From Tetrastigma voinierianum (Eukaryota > Streptophyta > Magnoliopsida > Vitales > Vitaceae), in NCBI GenBank assembly GCA_016808115.1, contig JAEQBH010002962.1, positions 23,501 to 87,500 on the forward strand: a DNA stretch of 64,000 nucleotides, read 5' to 3'. This document shows positions 34,672 to 45,444 of this stretch, one piece after another. Below the pieces are notes generated by a model. That model was not told where the DNA came from. It was given only the letters and a program-made list of their open reading frames with translations, and searched no databases. The translations under genes were made by a program, and so were the position numbers. The first letter of the stretch is position 1; each line of letters begins with the position of its first letter.

Positions 34672-35000
34672 AGGCTACCTAAAAACCTCAGAATCAAGGG
34701 TTTCATCTTTACCATCAGAAATTGGTCAGAAAAAACTATTTGCTTTCATATACTTGGTTCTACTCATTAATATCAAAACCAAAACCAATATTGTTTAAAC
34801 AATTTTATTTTGCTGTGCAGAGATTACCAAACCATTATCTTTACAATTTTTGGAAAATTTTTAATGTTTGAAATGTTCATAAATCTTTGAAAATATGAGA
34901 ATGATCATCAATATACAAGCTAGAAAATCTAGCGTGGGCCATTAAATATTTCATTCCATCATATTTTGAAATTCAAGGAGCATTTTTGAGGCCAAACCTG
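34672..35000 (-). pseudogene. P2 reverse transcriptase fragment
   Basis: Read on the minus strand this gives the reverse-transcriptase core with a YIDD box near 34906-34917 and a KNA-PLEFQ-type stretch near 34960-34985, matching P1 7100-7400. Its downstream half lies beyond E6 at 28164. Several stops are present, so it is not functional. Confidence 0.7.
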
Positions 35001-35336
35001 CATTACATCTATTCATCATCTTGCTCAGAAGTTTGTAAATTTTCACAAGTCGGGGCTAAATTGAACTTGTTTCGTTCCACTTAAGAAATTTATTTACCTT
35101 TTTGAACAAGTAGGATCTTTTTATTTCTATACTGCTGAATTTTTTTATTAAGTCTTATTAATTGCATTATTTTTGTTACCTCCTAATGTTATGTTTTATT
35201 AGTTTAAATATAAGACTTTCTTATTTTTCTTGTTTTTCTTCCTTTTCAGGTTTGTAATTTTGTGAAGTATTTACTTTCTATTCATTTAATTGAGTAGAAA
35301 GTGTTCCTAAGATTTGATTCTGTCTCTCTCTCTCTT
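35001..35336 (-). other. P2 residual sequence between RT and coat region
   Basis: About 230-330 bp where P1 has over 1 kb. Part matches P1 12950-13040 (inverted). Most of the structural-to-protease interval is deleted in this copy. The rest is AT-rich with no readable protein. Confidence 0.4.
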
Positions 35337-35820
35337 TCAGAAATTATTTTGTTGTTGAATACCTTTTATATCTTTTAATTTTGTCATCTTGTTTTCATCT
35401 TCTTTTGTATCAATCTGTTTGAAAGGTGAGGCTATTATTTCAACACCTTGAGCTTTTATTTTTATTTCTTCCAAAGGAGGATATTGATAGCGCCTTCTTT
35501 TTTCAGGGCAGAATATAGATTTCATCTTGGAACATGTTTGCCAGAAAAAGGATATTATTTGATTGTTTAGAGATAATACAAAATATGTGAAATATTGAAT
35601 ATTCATTTCATTGTTTCATAGTTTGATACCATTGTTCTCTAAATTTTGTTTCTTGAGATAATTTTGAGAAAAACCATTTGCTTTTTTCTTTATGTTCTTC
35701 AGATTTTATTTCTTTTCTTAAATATTCTTTGTCTATTTCAAACAAATTCTCTGCTGTCATCATGTTGAGCTGAGAAGGCTCATCATTTGGTGACATCATT
35801 TGAGAAAATGTTAGACCCAT
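35337..35820 (-). pseudogene. P2 coat-protein-region fragment
   Basis: Two adjacent open pieces, 89 codons (35337-35606) and 70 codons (35608-35820), are separated by a stop and frame change. They are Lys/Glu-rich and contain SQETK and KAQGVEIIA, matching P1 11147-11337 plus 12679-12960. This copy preserves the uninterrupted site where LTR-B landed in P1. Role inferred from caulimovirid gene order; I see no zinc-knuckle motif. Confidence 0.5.
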
Positions 35821-36700
35821 TCTGAGAATTTTGAATGTTTGGTTCTAGTCCTTGTATATTTTAAATCTGAATGGTGGATGAATAATCTACTTCTTCTAGA
35901 TTTAAGTTCGAGATTGAACATTTGATCTTCTAGAAGGAGTTCTAACTTCTAAATAAGAATAGAAGAATTTTGCAGAATATGATCTTGTTAGATTTTCTTT
36001 TCTTGGCTCAAAATTAATTTGAACATTTCTTGTCCATCTTCAATTATGGATAATAGTTTTGCTGTTCAATTGGGTTTTGGAGCTAAGAGCCGCTGAAATT
36101 CCATCTGGGAGGATTGTGTTAAACATTCCCATGGAATAGTTTTGGAATTATGACTGTCGAGTTTTTTTTCATTTGCTTGCCAAATTAATGCCTTGATCTT
36201 TTGGTGTGAGGACAAAAGGCAATTTGGGTTGATCATCAAGTCATTACTTATAGTATAACCTCAGATAACATTATATATGTTCCCGATCTGGGATCTGGCA
36301 CTGTGAAGCTTGAAGTTTGAACATGAGCTGGCATAAGGAATGCTCTTATCATTCATACAATCCAACTCTAAGCCAGATAATAGGTGAAATACAATCGTCC
36401 AAACGATGCATGTTTCGCTTTAATCTATGAACTGAATTTGTTATGTCTAGCATCACGTTGCATACATAAAGTTTGTCTAAACTTAATCCGGGTTAAGGGT
36501 TCGTCACCGGATAGCTCCTATATGAAGAATTTTAATTTTTAATTGCTCTTAGATCCTAAGATCTAAAAGTTCAATAGTTTCGTCTCAAACTCACATGTAT
36601 TTTCGTAGATTTTGATCCTATAATCTTTTTTAAATTCAAAAGTTCCTATTTTGTATAGTTCTTTATGTTTTGTTTAGGCATTCTACCCTGCGTAATCGTT
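35821..36700 (-). pseudogene. P2 ORF1 / movement-protein-like region, broken
   Basis: Minus-strand counterpart of P1 10230-11140; for example the inverted PWEC-coding word near 36127-36138 and the inverted AAAGAACTATACAAAATAGGAA near 36645-36666. Homology to P1 stops between about 36683 and 36715. Frames are broken throughout. Confidence 0.5.
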
Positions 36701-37034
36701 CCCAATAAAAGGCGCTTTATCGTGGAGACCCTCATTTCCTTCAGATCACCATACTTTCGGGTGAAGCTTCACCATAGGGACAGCCTCAGCTCATCGAGCT
36801 TCTCCCGGCAGATGCTCAACTCAGATCTAGGCCTTAGCCCACCGGGCATCTTCGGTACCAACCGAGCTACTAGCCTGGGCTGGCAAACTTGCGATGCTTC
36901 CCATCGACTACACCCTAGGTCCCGGTTCGACCTCGGGGAGGCGAAAGGAACTCGCGTGGGAATGAGGATGTCTCATGAGTGAGCTTCCACCCTGAGAACA
37001 GTATGAGGTGGCTCGGCGTGGGGGTCTCACACTA
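36701..37034. other. Unidentified GC-balanced block between P2 and E4
   Basis: About 330 bp of balanced composition between AT-rich virus sequence and the LTR of E4, with no copy elsewhere in the window. A 105-codon open frame on the plus strand (36665-36982) spans the P2 edge and most of the block, but I recognise no motif and its start lies in virus sequence. It could be filler DNA captured at a repair junction or an organellar or low-copy fragment. Confidence 0.35.
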
Positions 37035-37572
37035 CTACGGCCGACAGATATCCTGTAGAGAAGCTCTCTCTCTAAGATTCTCCCTTCAAAACGACACCCA
37101 CCGTGATCTCCATTTTTGGTTTTTCACGTTTTGCAAACCTTTAATTTGAGAAGAAGGCCCCTGTTTCCTATTTCCTTGTCACTTTGTGACGAAAAACAAA
37201 TTCTATAATACCCATTATGTCCTCTCTTCTCATATTTGATATTCCTAAGACTACTCTCAAATTAATTTCATCATTTCTCTACTCATACCACTTATGGTAC
37301 ATGAGCATTGCTCTGTGACTTTCGTCAGATCGGTAAATCGCTTTACTTGCGACCTCGAACCGCGATGCTCGAAAATGTGTCGAATCCGACCGTCTCAAAG
37401 AAATTCGCGAAATTTCCACGCATAACTAGATTTCACGAGACGATTCCAACCTGCAATCCGCTGTCATCCGGAGATATAGGGAATTAATTACGGATTTTTA
37501 ACCGTAATTAAAATTCTCAGAATCAAATTACGATTTTGCCCTTATTCCGTAAATTGAATTTCTCGTCTTACA
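37035..37572 (-). mobile_element. E4 3' LTR, partial
   Basis: Ends CGTCTTACA (inverted TGTAAGACG) next to the polypurine tract. Only the LTR 5' third is present; the homology stops near 37035 at the unidentified block. It contains the inverted ACCGTAATTA and GATTTTGCCCTTATTCCGT block near 37500-37550. Confidence 0.8.
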
Positions 37573-37850
37573 TTCTCCTCTTTAAAAGGAATTTCATCCA
37601 ACCAAGACAATCTCTCACACTCACATGCATACGCAACGCACCGTACTACATGCAACGCCAGTCATTTAATGCCAACAACCAAATCCACGACTGTCCCCAA
37701 ACAAGAAGGGATAAACTACCCGCACGCACCCCACGCCCAACGTGACTCCTCCACCGCTGTCGCCATAGCACTCTACTAGCCACCCACGCCTTGCGCCAGA
37801 AGACCATAACGACTGATATCATCAATGCACCGGTCCCTCCTCGAAGGTCC
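37573..37850 (-). other. E4 polypurine tract and 3' untranslated region
   Basis: TTCTCCTCTTTAAAAGG at 37573-37589 is the inverted polypurine tract. The remainder is non-coding and matches the E1 region 1181-1357 in outline. Confidence 0.7.
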
Positions 37851-38900
37851 CAACCGTGTCAACTCATCCGCCCCCAATCCACCACATGAGCCGATCTCGA
37901 AAGTATACTCCTGAGCATGAAGACGTTAAAATACCGTGGACACCGACATGCTTGGCTGCGAACACTAATCGTACGAATGTGAAGCCTACCCTCTCGAAAG
38001 TATCTCGAAGGTCCACGGAACTCTTTCGCGATAGCTTCCCACGTCACGAACCTCGACCACTTCTCTAGCATCACCTTTAAGAAGACGTGATCCCTAATCC
38101 TAACTCTAAGGGTCGACGGCCGCACATCCGCATAGCCTCTGCCTGAGTCGAGAAGATGTTGTCAGACTGCTTACCTTCCTAGTGTCCCAATCAAATCAGA
38201 CCAAAGGATGGAGCTCTCTCCCACCCTGGGCCCACAATGGTGACCTTACATGGCCTCCCATACAAAGGCTCCTATGGTGCCAGCCCGATAATCTAATAAC
38301 GCTGTTGTAGCGACCTAATAAGGCAAATTCTCCTCCCAACTGCCTTTATGATCAGACGCATGCTCGTAGCATGTCCCTCTAATACCGTGATAGTCCTCTC
38401 GCATCAATTATCCAGCTCAGGAACCAGACTCCATAGCGTCACCAGAAATATAGCCTGAAACTCTTCCAAAGTGCATCAGAACCCTGTCCCTATCCGACAC
38501 TATGGATACCGGTATTCGCGTAGCCGACCATCAATGTAGCAATCGCGTAGAATTTAAGGCGAAGGTCATCCGCGACGGCTAGAAAATGTGCCATTTCGTG
38601 GAGTCGTCCACTGGTCACCTATACTGCGTCATGCCTCACAACCAGGGCGCGGGTCGTGTCCATCGTGACGTGCTCCTACTTCCACTCAGCCACCTCCAAT
38701 TGCTGAAGTAAATTCTACCGCTTCCGGTGTCGCTTCTTAACTCCGGCCGACATGTGAGACATCAAGCCGAACAAAGTCCCCTACGTGTCTCTTCATCCCA
38801 CTCCAATAGAGACATGACGAAGATCCCGATACATCTTCGTGCCACCTGGATGCATCAAATCACCGAGAGCAGTGAAACTCCCTAAGGATCTCCTCTCTCA
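37851..38900 (-). pseudogene. E4 integrase, broken
   Basis: On the minus strand, from right to left, the text gives the zinc-binding start with a FHCS..HPGGTKMYRDL-like stretch near 38840-38890 and core pieces such as IPVSIVSDRD near 38500. The end of the core follows with DHKGSWEENLP near 38330-38360 and GRP near 38265. RRPLELG and an SPRFIGPFEILE-equivalent fill 37990-38120. Unlike E1-E3 the core lies where it should. Stops and shifts break it in many places. Confidence 0.75.
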
Positions 38901-39545
38901 AATCGGTCAACTCCGGGAACCACTACACCGTCCCCTATATCGGCAGACTACTCATCCGTATGAACTGGCCCAGCCTCGCCAATTGCAGACTGACCAGACG
39001 GCCCCCGATGACATTATCTCTACGCCCCGCCATCGGGACTCAATCACTCGCCAACAGACGTATGTAAATGCACTAAACTCCCCAAGGTACCCTCTCGAAA
39101 TCAAGCCACAGATCAGAACCCAAATCGTTCTATAGTCTCGAGATCCCGCCACTCCCGAAGCTATACTAGCCAACGCTCCTCGTGACTTCCAACTGAGTGC
39201 ATCAGCCACCACATTCGGGGCTTTACCGGGCTGGTGGCCGCAAAGTGAAGTCATAATCCTCGAGGAACCCATCCATCCGTGTCAGCCTCATATCGAGGTC
39301 CCGCCGTGGAAAATATACTTCGTACTTTTATGGTCTAAGTACACCTCGAATCCCCGCCAGAGGCGGCGGAGCCAAATCTCTTCAAGGCGAAGACTACGCC
39401 GCCAACTCCATGTTGTGTGTACCTTGCTCGTGATTCTTCAATCGACGAGAACCATAAGCTACTACCCTCCCGATCGCATCAAATCACATCCCAATCCGCC
39501 TCGAGGCATCACAATACACCGTGTACCCCCACCCCCGTCCCGACT
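38901..39545 (-). pseudogene. E4 RNase H domain, broken
   Basis: Minus-strand pieces in order: CDASRRIGM near 39500-39530, VVAYGSRRLKNHEQ near 39425-39465, and VVADALS with SRGALAS near 39165-39215. This is the standard Ty3/gypsy RNase H and its tail. RNase H removes RNA from the RNA-DNA hybrid during reverse transcription. It is preceded directly by the start of protease, so reverse transcriptase has been lost by internal deletion. Confidence 0.75.
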
Positions 39546-39680
39546 ATCAAGATGGGAGTTTCGCGTTCGCATCTTCAACTCCCGAATGCCTTCCGTCTCA
39601 ACTCCTAAGCCCAACTCGATCACAATCGATGCAACAATGAATGAATGCGGCTAACGAATAAAAACACTCTAGCCCATAGC
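39546..39680 (-). pseudogene. E4 protease N-terminal remnant
   Basis: Reads HSFIVASIVIELGL near 39605-39650, the segment just after the protease active site in gypsy elements (the DSGAT part itself is degraded). The rest of protease and all of reverse transcriptase are deleted. Confidence 0.55.
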
Positions 39681-40766
39681 GATAGCAAAACGCATTCCTC
39701 GAATAACTGCTGATCCGTCGACTACCGCTGTGTGACGGCGTAGACACGCCCGGACTCCCGATGTCTTGCCCCGTGGGCCTTGCCTTCCGCTCTACCCATA
39801 CCTCACCCGCCTCGCCTTCAGAAATGGGGTGCCCGTAGCACCCTCGAAACCAGATCACTCTGTGGCCTGCACCGCAAGGCGCAGAGTAACACGATTCCTC
39901 TCCCTCACAACTACTGATCGACCGTGGCTGCCCCAAACCGATCCCACCTGGGGCAATCCCGCCTCATGTGTCCAGTCACGTTGCCGGCAAGATACCATCC
40001 GTCCTTCCCGACCGCACTTCATTCGTCCCTCGCACCCGATGGTCGATTGAACCCTTGAGCTAGGAAGCTCTCACTTCTTTTCCCCAACCGGGAGAAGACT
40101 AATCATTCTTCCTCACTCAACACTCAGATCCCGAGTGCTCCGCAGCATCCACCATCTCTCTGCGGTCGTGGCCGGGCCACAACCATGGAATCCATATCAT
40201 GTAGGCGGAGTCCATAATCCCGCCCGAATGGACAACTCTACCATTCTCGAATCTCCTCACCTCGCTGTCGGTAATACGTAATCACGCAAGAATCGGGCTA
40301 ACTCAGAATCTAGCCAATGTAGTCCATCACAAGCCATCGCCCGCTCGGCCTCTAGGAACTCCCGAAAGCCTTCGTGATGTCTCGCAGCCGGCGCACTTGA
40401 CCGAACACCTCCCGAAACTTCGCCATGTCATCGCCTGTGTCTCAGAGGTCCTCGCGCATTTCCACCATACACGGCCTCACCCTTCTACCAATGCAGCTAG
40501 TCTAATCCGGCCGCCAAAAGGTAATCTCCATAGCCTCTAACACCTTATCTATCTGCATAAACCAATGGTCCGCATCACCGACCTCCTCCCCCGTGGAATG
40601 CCTGAGGATGATGCGCCCACCTCCGGAGGTTACTGACCTCCCCGCTCCACCGCTATACCAACCGTGATAGCAACCGCCGCAGCGCCCGCCGTACCACAAA
40701 GCCCGCTGGATCAAACACCGTGGTGCTTGACCGCACTCGTGGGATTTCACATCCCTCGACCGCCAT
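39681..40766 (-). pseudogene. E4 gag, near full length but broken
   Basis: Start at ATG 40764-40766 (minus), at the position matching the E1 and E2 starts. The 82-codon open piece 40502-40750 contains DADHWFMQIDKVLEAMEIT, a clear capsid motif. Later pieces give AKFREVF near 40420 and RRFENG near 40240, and a zinc-knuckle tail GHMRRDCP lies near 39950-39972. The order capsid then knuckle is normal here, which makes this copy the reference for the rearranged E1-E3 gag. Frameshifts are frequent. Confidence 0.75.
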
Positions 40767-41904
40767 CTAAGGCGCCCACGGCGTTAAACCTCAATACAGT
40801 ATCTCAAAGGTATAAACACAGCCCCGAGACACTATTCATACACATAAATCAGTGTATACTTATTGTCCTTTCATTTACAGGTAATGCAAGGCAATCAATT
40901 TACCTTTAAAACATTTTTTTTTCAACAAAAAGTTCATTTTTGAAAATTTTATTTTTCGAAAATTTTGTATCATTTTATTTGATTTTTTTTTTCAAAAATT
41001 TTATTTTATTATTTAATTAAAAAAAATTTCGTTTTTTCTTTCCAGTTATTTGAAACACAAAAAAATATATACCTATATTTTTTTTCATTTTTTTAATATC
41101 AAATAAATTATAAAATTTATTCTATTCAATTTTCTTTCAATTTACAACTTGTAAAACCTAGAAAATTACTGAGCTTCACTCAGAAACCAAATAATGAATG
41201 AGAAATTTACTTTATTTATTTTCTTATTCTCGGAGCAATGTTATTCAAAAATTTCAAAACCAATTTGAGCTATCATTCAACCAAATAAAATTTATTAAAA
41301 TCTTATTCATTATCCAATAAATTTATTGGTCTCTAATTCATTTTCATTTTTTTTTTTTTTTTTCATTCCAAGAGTCTCATATCTGCATACATGCAAGGCT
41401 TGAATGACCGCAATTCTAAGCACTCATTAATTTATGAGTCTACTTTAAAATTCATTTAAAATTTTTATTTCTATTGTCCTTAAACCAGTCAAATTTTAAA
41501 ATTTATTTCTTTATTTCACTCAGCTTTACATTAATCAGAACTCTACGCTTCTAAATACATCACTTGTTTTCCCATGTGCTAAGTACACACACAAACAATC
41601 ATAACACATAGTAACATGGTATACACACCATTCATTAAACATTCACATGTTCACACACTGTCATCAAATAATCACCTAAAAACATGCAATGTAGGGTGTC
41701 CTAGTTTTCTCATTCTTGATTTCTGTAATCTCATACCTAAACTTAATGATTCATCCAACTAGTGGTGATGTCTTTACACCTCAAAGACTATGGCCTAAGC
41801 CCAAATCCTCAATCTCTAGCTTCCACAATTTCCATACTTCTACTTCAAATCACCCAAGTGGTGATGGATACCTAAACCCGAGCCCCTAGTAGTCGTGACA
41901 CCCT
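40767..41904 (-). other. E4 leader
   Basis: AT-rich leader with homopolymer runs and AAATAAATTTAT-type palindromic words at about 41080-41340. No GC-rich island is present. The AGGTATCCATCACC block of the leader start is recognisable inverted near 41858-41875. Confidence 0.6.
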
Positions 41905-41921
41905 AAGCTTCCGATATCAGT
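41905..41921 (-). other. E4 primer-binding site
   Basis: Minus strand reads TGATATCGGAAGC directly after the LTR end, a degraded form of the TTGGTATCGGAGC site. A 12-bp GTCGTGACACCC is present both at 41893 and at the LTR edge 41921, a small local duplication. Confidence 0.55.
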
Positions 41922-42369
41922 CGTGACACCCCAAAACCCAACCTGATCACCCACACCCACATGAGTGGAGGCCTCCAAGTTACCCCGACGCCTCACTTTT
42001 AAAATCAAGTAGCCCCCGAATGTGGAGCTCACCCAAATACAATACCGATATACCCGTCCCAAAACAAATTCAATATATACATGTATGTACAATATATCCA
42101 ATACTTGGCCACTTGGGCCCATAAACAATATTCAATGTAATGTGCTAACTATGAAACCAACTATATAAATCTAATAGTTACAAGAGTTAATATTTTTGGT
42201 TTGCAGTTATGATATATTAAACTTGGGGAGTTCTAAGACATGTATAACTTTCACCAAAGCCACATCCCGCTTTCTTCACAATAAATCTCTAGGACGAGCC
42301 GTCTCCTCGCACGCCCCTGGGTGATCGTGAAAAGGGGGATCCGACGCATCGCATTTAAAGCTCGAGGAG
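41922..42369 (-). mobile_element. E4 5' LTR, subtype A1, left part
   Basis: Starts CGTGACACCCC, the inverted LTR end. At 42365-42369 (AGGAG) it is cut by insertion of E3 and resumes at 61874 with the same AGGAG. Confidence 0.8.
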
Positions 42370-44513
42370 TGTGACGCCTTAAAACCTCGGGGGTCCCGCG
42401 ATCACCGCCATCCGCTTAAGACTGGCAAATGCCGTGGACCACATTTTTCATTTTAAAATCTGCGGATAGTCTCCTTGTACTGTGGAGCCTACCCAAATGT
42501 TATAAAATCTTCATAAAACCCGGGCCCCAACGCCACAATCACCCGATACAACGGCCTCAGCCTAAAAACCAATACTAATCCACCTATATCCAAAACAAGA
42601 GACATCTCACAATATTCCAACTATATCCATAATGTGGTGAGCATGATTTACTTATACAAATATATATTAAAACGCCCAGAAGATTCACTACATGTAAACA
42701 TCGAACACAAAGCCACATTCAAGCTTTCTTCTTAGCGCCAAATTCTAGGACGAGTCGTCAAGACGCTCCCTGGGCAGACTTTGCAAAGTGTGGGGACTTG
42801 ACGATCGGGCGAAATAAAGCTCAAGAGGAGAATCGCCTAAGTGGGCTACCACCACCGGGCAAGGTAATAAAAAACCCACTAAACATACATTCAAGCAAAT
42901 GCATGATCCTACTTGAATGTCTACATGACTAACTCTGCATCCCCAGTCTTTCACCGATTTCTCTGTCACTCGCCTAAGCCTCAGAGGCAAGAATATTAGT
43001 TTTTACAGTGGACAAACTCCTCCCGGGTGGTGGATGAGAGATATATCAATCTCTACGTCCGAATACCGATGATATATTTGCCTGTGGGACTACCCTCCGA
43101 TGAATAAATATCAACTGGCCATTCCGACTAGCCGACATATTATTTAGCCAGATCACCATCACGGAATATTAATATCTCCAACTCATTTTTCTCAATTCAT
43201 CCTCATGCACTAACTCCCAAAATCCTGTAGATGTTCAAGTGCATGGAATGCATGTATGCCAATCCCATAAATAACTGCATGCAAATATATAAACATGAAG
43301 ACTGGATAAAATAAATCACACAACATGTTATGTAATTATCATTTCAAACATCAAAATTAGCTCATACGGCTAATAATCACACACACGTTAAATTTAATTT
43401 AAATCACTCACAAACACCTATTTTCTAATGAAAAATATATTTTCAAAGATTATTCCGGAATAGTGAAACCTCGCTTACTCATTCCCGGAAAATCAAACGC
43501 TCACTTAGTGATCCAAATCCACGGCCATTTACTACCAATACATACCAAACAACCATTTATCACAAATTAAAACTCCAACCATACCCCATCGAATTTTGAT
43601 CATTACGACAAAATTCCTAAAGTCTCCAAAGAATTTTACAATTTCTAACCAGAGCCTGGGATCCGCTCCACAGCCCATTCCCTGCATTTCCCATACCAAT
43701 ACATGATTTAAAGCAAATATTTATGAATTTAAAACACCCAACAGCCCTGAATAAGCCACCGTTTAATATTTGGTTTCACGAATTCAAATCAATTTTGGCC
43801 CAAGGCCTGGGACGATCAAAACGGCCTCACTAAGCCAAACCAACCAAACATGGAAAAACCCTTAAAATGGAATAAAACACAAGTAGGAGAAAATCCCCAC
43901 CTCTCGAGTTGTCAAAACTCGCAAACCCGGTCCACGCCAGAGCCTCGCCCGTAGAACGTTTCCTTTCGCCCGCTGAAACTCAACCATCCGATCGCCTTCG
44001 ATTTCTGCAGAAGACCTTCTCTCTTGTAAAAGACTCCATTTTGTTCCAGCAGCCACCGTGTGATCTCCAATAAATGAGCTCTCCCACGTTTTGCCTTCTT
44101 ATGGAGAAGAGATGCCTTCACAAAATTACAAGTTTGCCCCTCATTAACTGCAATTAATTCTTTTACCGTATTTGATATTCGGGACATTTCACGTCTATTT
44201 TCTATCATTTCTACTAGTTACCACTTATGGTACATGAGTACTTATATATGCGCTTTTCTGTCGCAGATCGGGGTAAACCGACATTTACTAAGACCCGAAA
44301 TGCGATGCTCAAAACGTGCATCTAAATCGTCTCGTAAAATTACGAAATTTTACGTGCTAACTAGATTTCGTGAGACGCACGCAATCTGCATAACTGCTTA
44401 GTCATCCGAGACCAGAGAATTAATTACGGATTTTTTAACTGTAATTACAATTTTGTAATTAAAATTACGATTTTGCCTTTATTCCAGAAATTGAAATTTC
44501 TTCGGGTCTTACA
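42370..44513 (-). mobile_element. E3 3' LTR, subtype A1
   Basis: 2144 bp from TGTGACGCC to GGGTCTTACA, followed by the inverted polypurine tract TTCTCCCCTCTTAAAGG at 44514-44530. The hairpin array lies near 43010-43160 and the conserved CAAGTAGGAGAAAATCCCCACCT block near 43882-43904. Confidence 0.9.
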
Positions 44514-45330
44514 TTCTCCCCTCTTAAAGGAATTTCATCCCGAAATTCAAACGATCAATATCAACACATGCATATGCAACATGCACTTAACATGCATGTA
44601 AACTAGCCATTTAAATTCTTAAACGACTAACCACGTACCTTCATCCCTAAACAAGAAGGGATAGGTAGCCCGTACCGTGTCCCCGTGCCCTACGCTGATT
44701 CCCTCCACTCCATAGTGCCACCATAGCACTCTCACTAGCTTACTTGCCATAAAGGTCGATAACTGATCACGGCGCATAAACTAATGCACCCTGGTCCCTC
44801 CTCAAGGTCTCATCCGTGTCAACTAATCAGTCCAATCCACCATGAGCCGATCCGAGTATATATATCAGGAGCATGGAGACGCAAAACACCTCGTGGACAC
44901 TTGACATGCTGGGCAGTAACGCTAACCGGTGACGCAATGTTGCACATCCTCTCGAAAAATCTCAAGGCCGGGCACAAACCCCGCTATAGCTTCCTCGCGC
45001 GTCGAACCTCGACCACCAACCTTGAACTCTAAGGGTCGATGTCGCACATCTACATAGCTCTTCCGTTGTGCCTGAGTCAAGCAGAGCACTTATCGTATCA
45101 AACTCACTCTTCTCGTAGGTGTCTCTAATCCGATCAGACCCGCGGACTGAGCTTACCCCATCTCAACCAACTCCAATGATGAACTTATACGGGGCCTCCC
45201 ATACAATGCCTCATAATGCCATCCCGTATGCTCTACGCCTACAATCTGGTCGTAGGCAACTCCACTATGTAATTGTTCCTCTAATTTATGACTGCGGTGA
45301 CACATGCTCACAAAGATGTCCTTTAACATA
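44514..45330 (-). pseudogene. E3 integrase C-terminal fragment and 3' UTR
   Basis: Beyond the polypurine tract, minus-strand pieces of the integrase C-terminus appear at about 44940-45220, including the MAxYEALYGRP stretch at 45185-45222, then LKDIFVSMCHRSHKLEE near 45285-45330. It is equivalent to E1 510-1180 and equally broken. Confidence 0.7.
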
Positions 45331-45444
45331 TGTATATAACCCGCACAACGTATAACCCTACACAACCCTTACTTGGTGTGTAAACGCTAACCTCTCCAAG
45401 GTCATAATCACTGCCAACCTAATGGACCGTCAACCTAGTCCATG

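Noticed and set aside
36665..36982. 105-codon frame as a host gene
   Set aside because: Its start is inside pararetrovirus sequence, it has no recognisable motif, and no splice or promoter context supports a gene.
39415..40050. Plus-strand open frames of 79-94 codons
   Set aside because: They are antisense shadows of E4 gag, protease and RNase H pieces, which carry family motifs on the minus strand.
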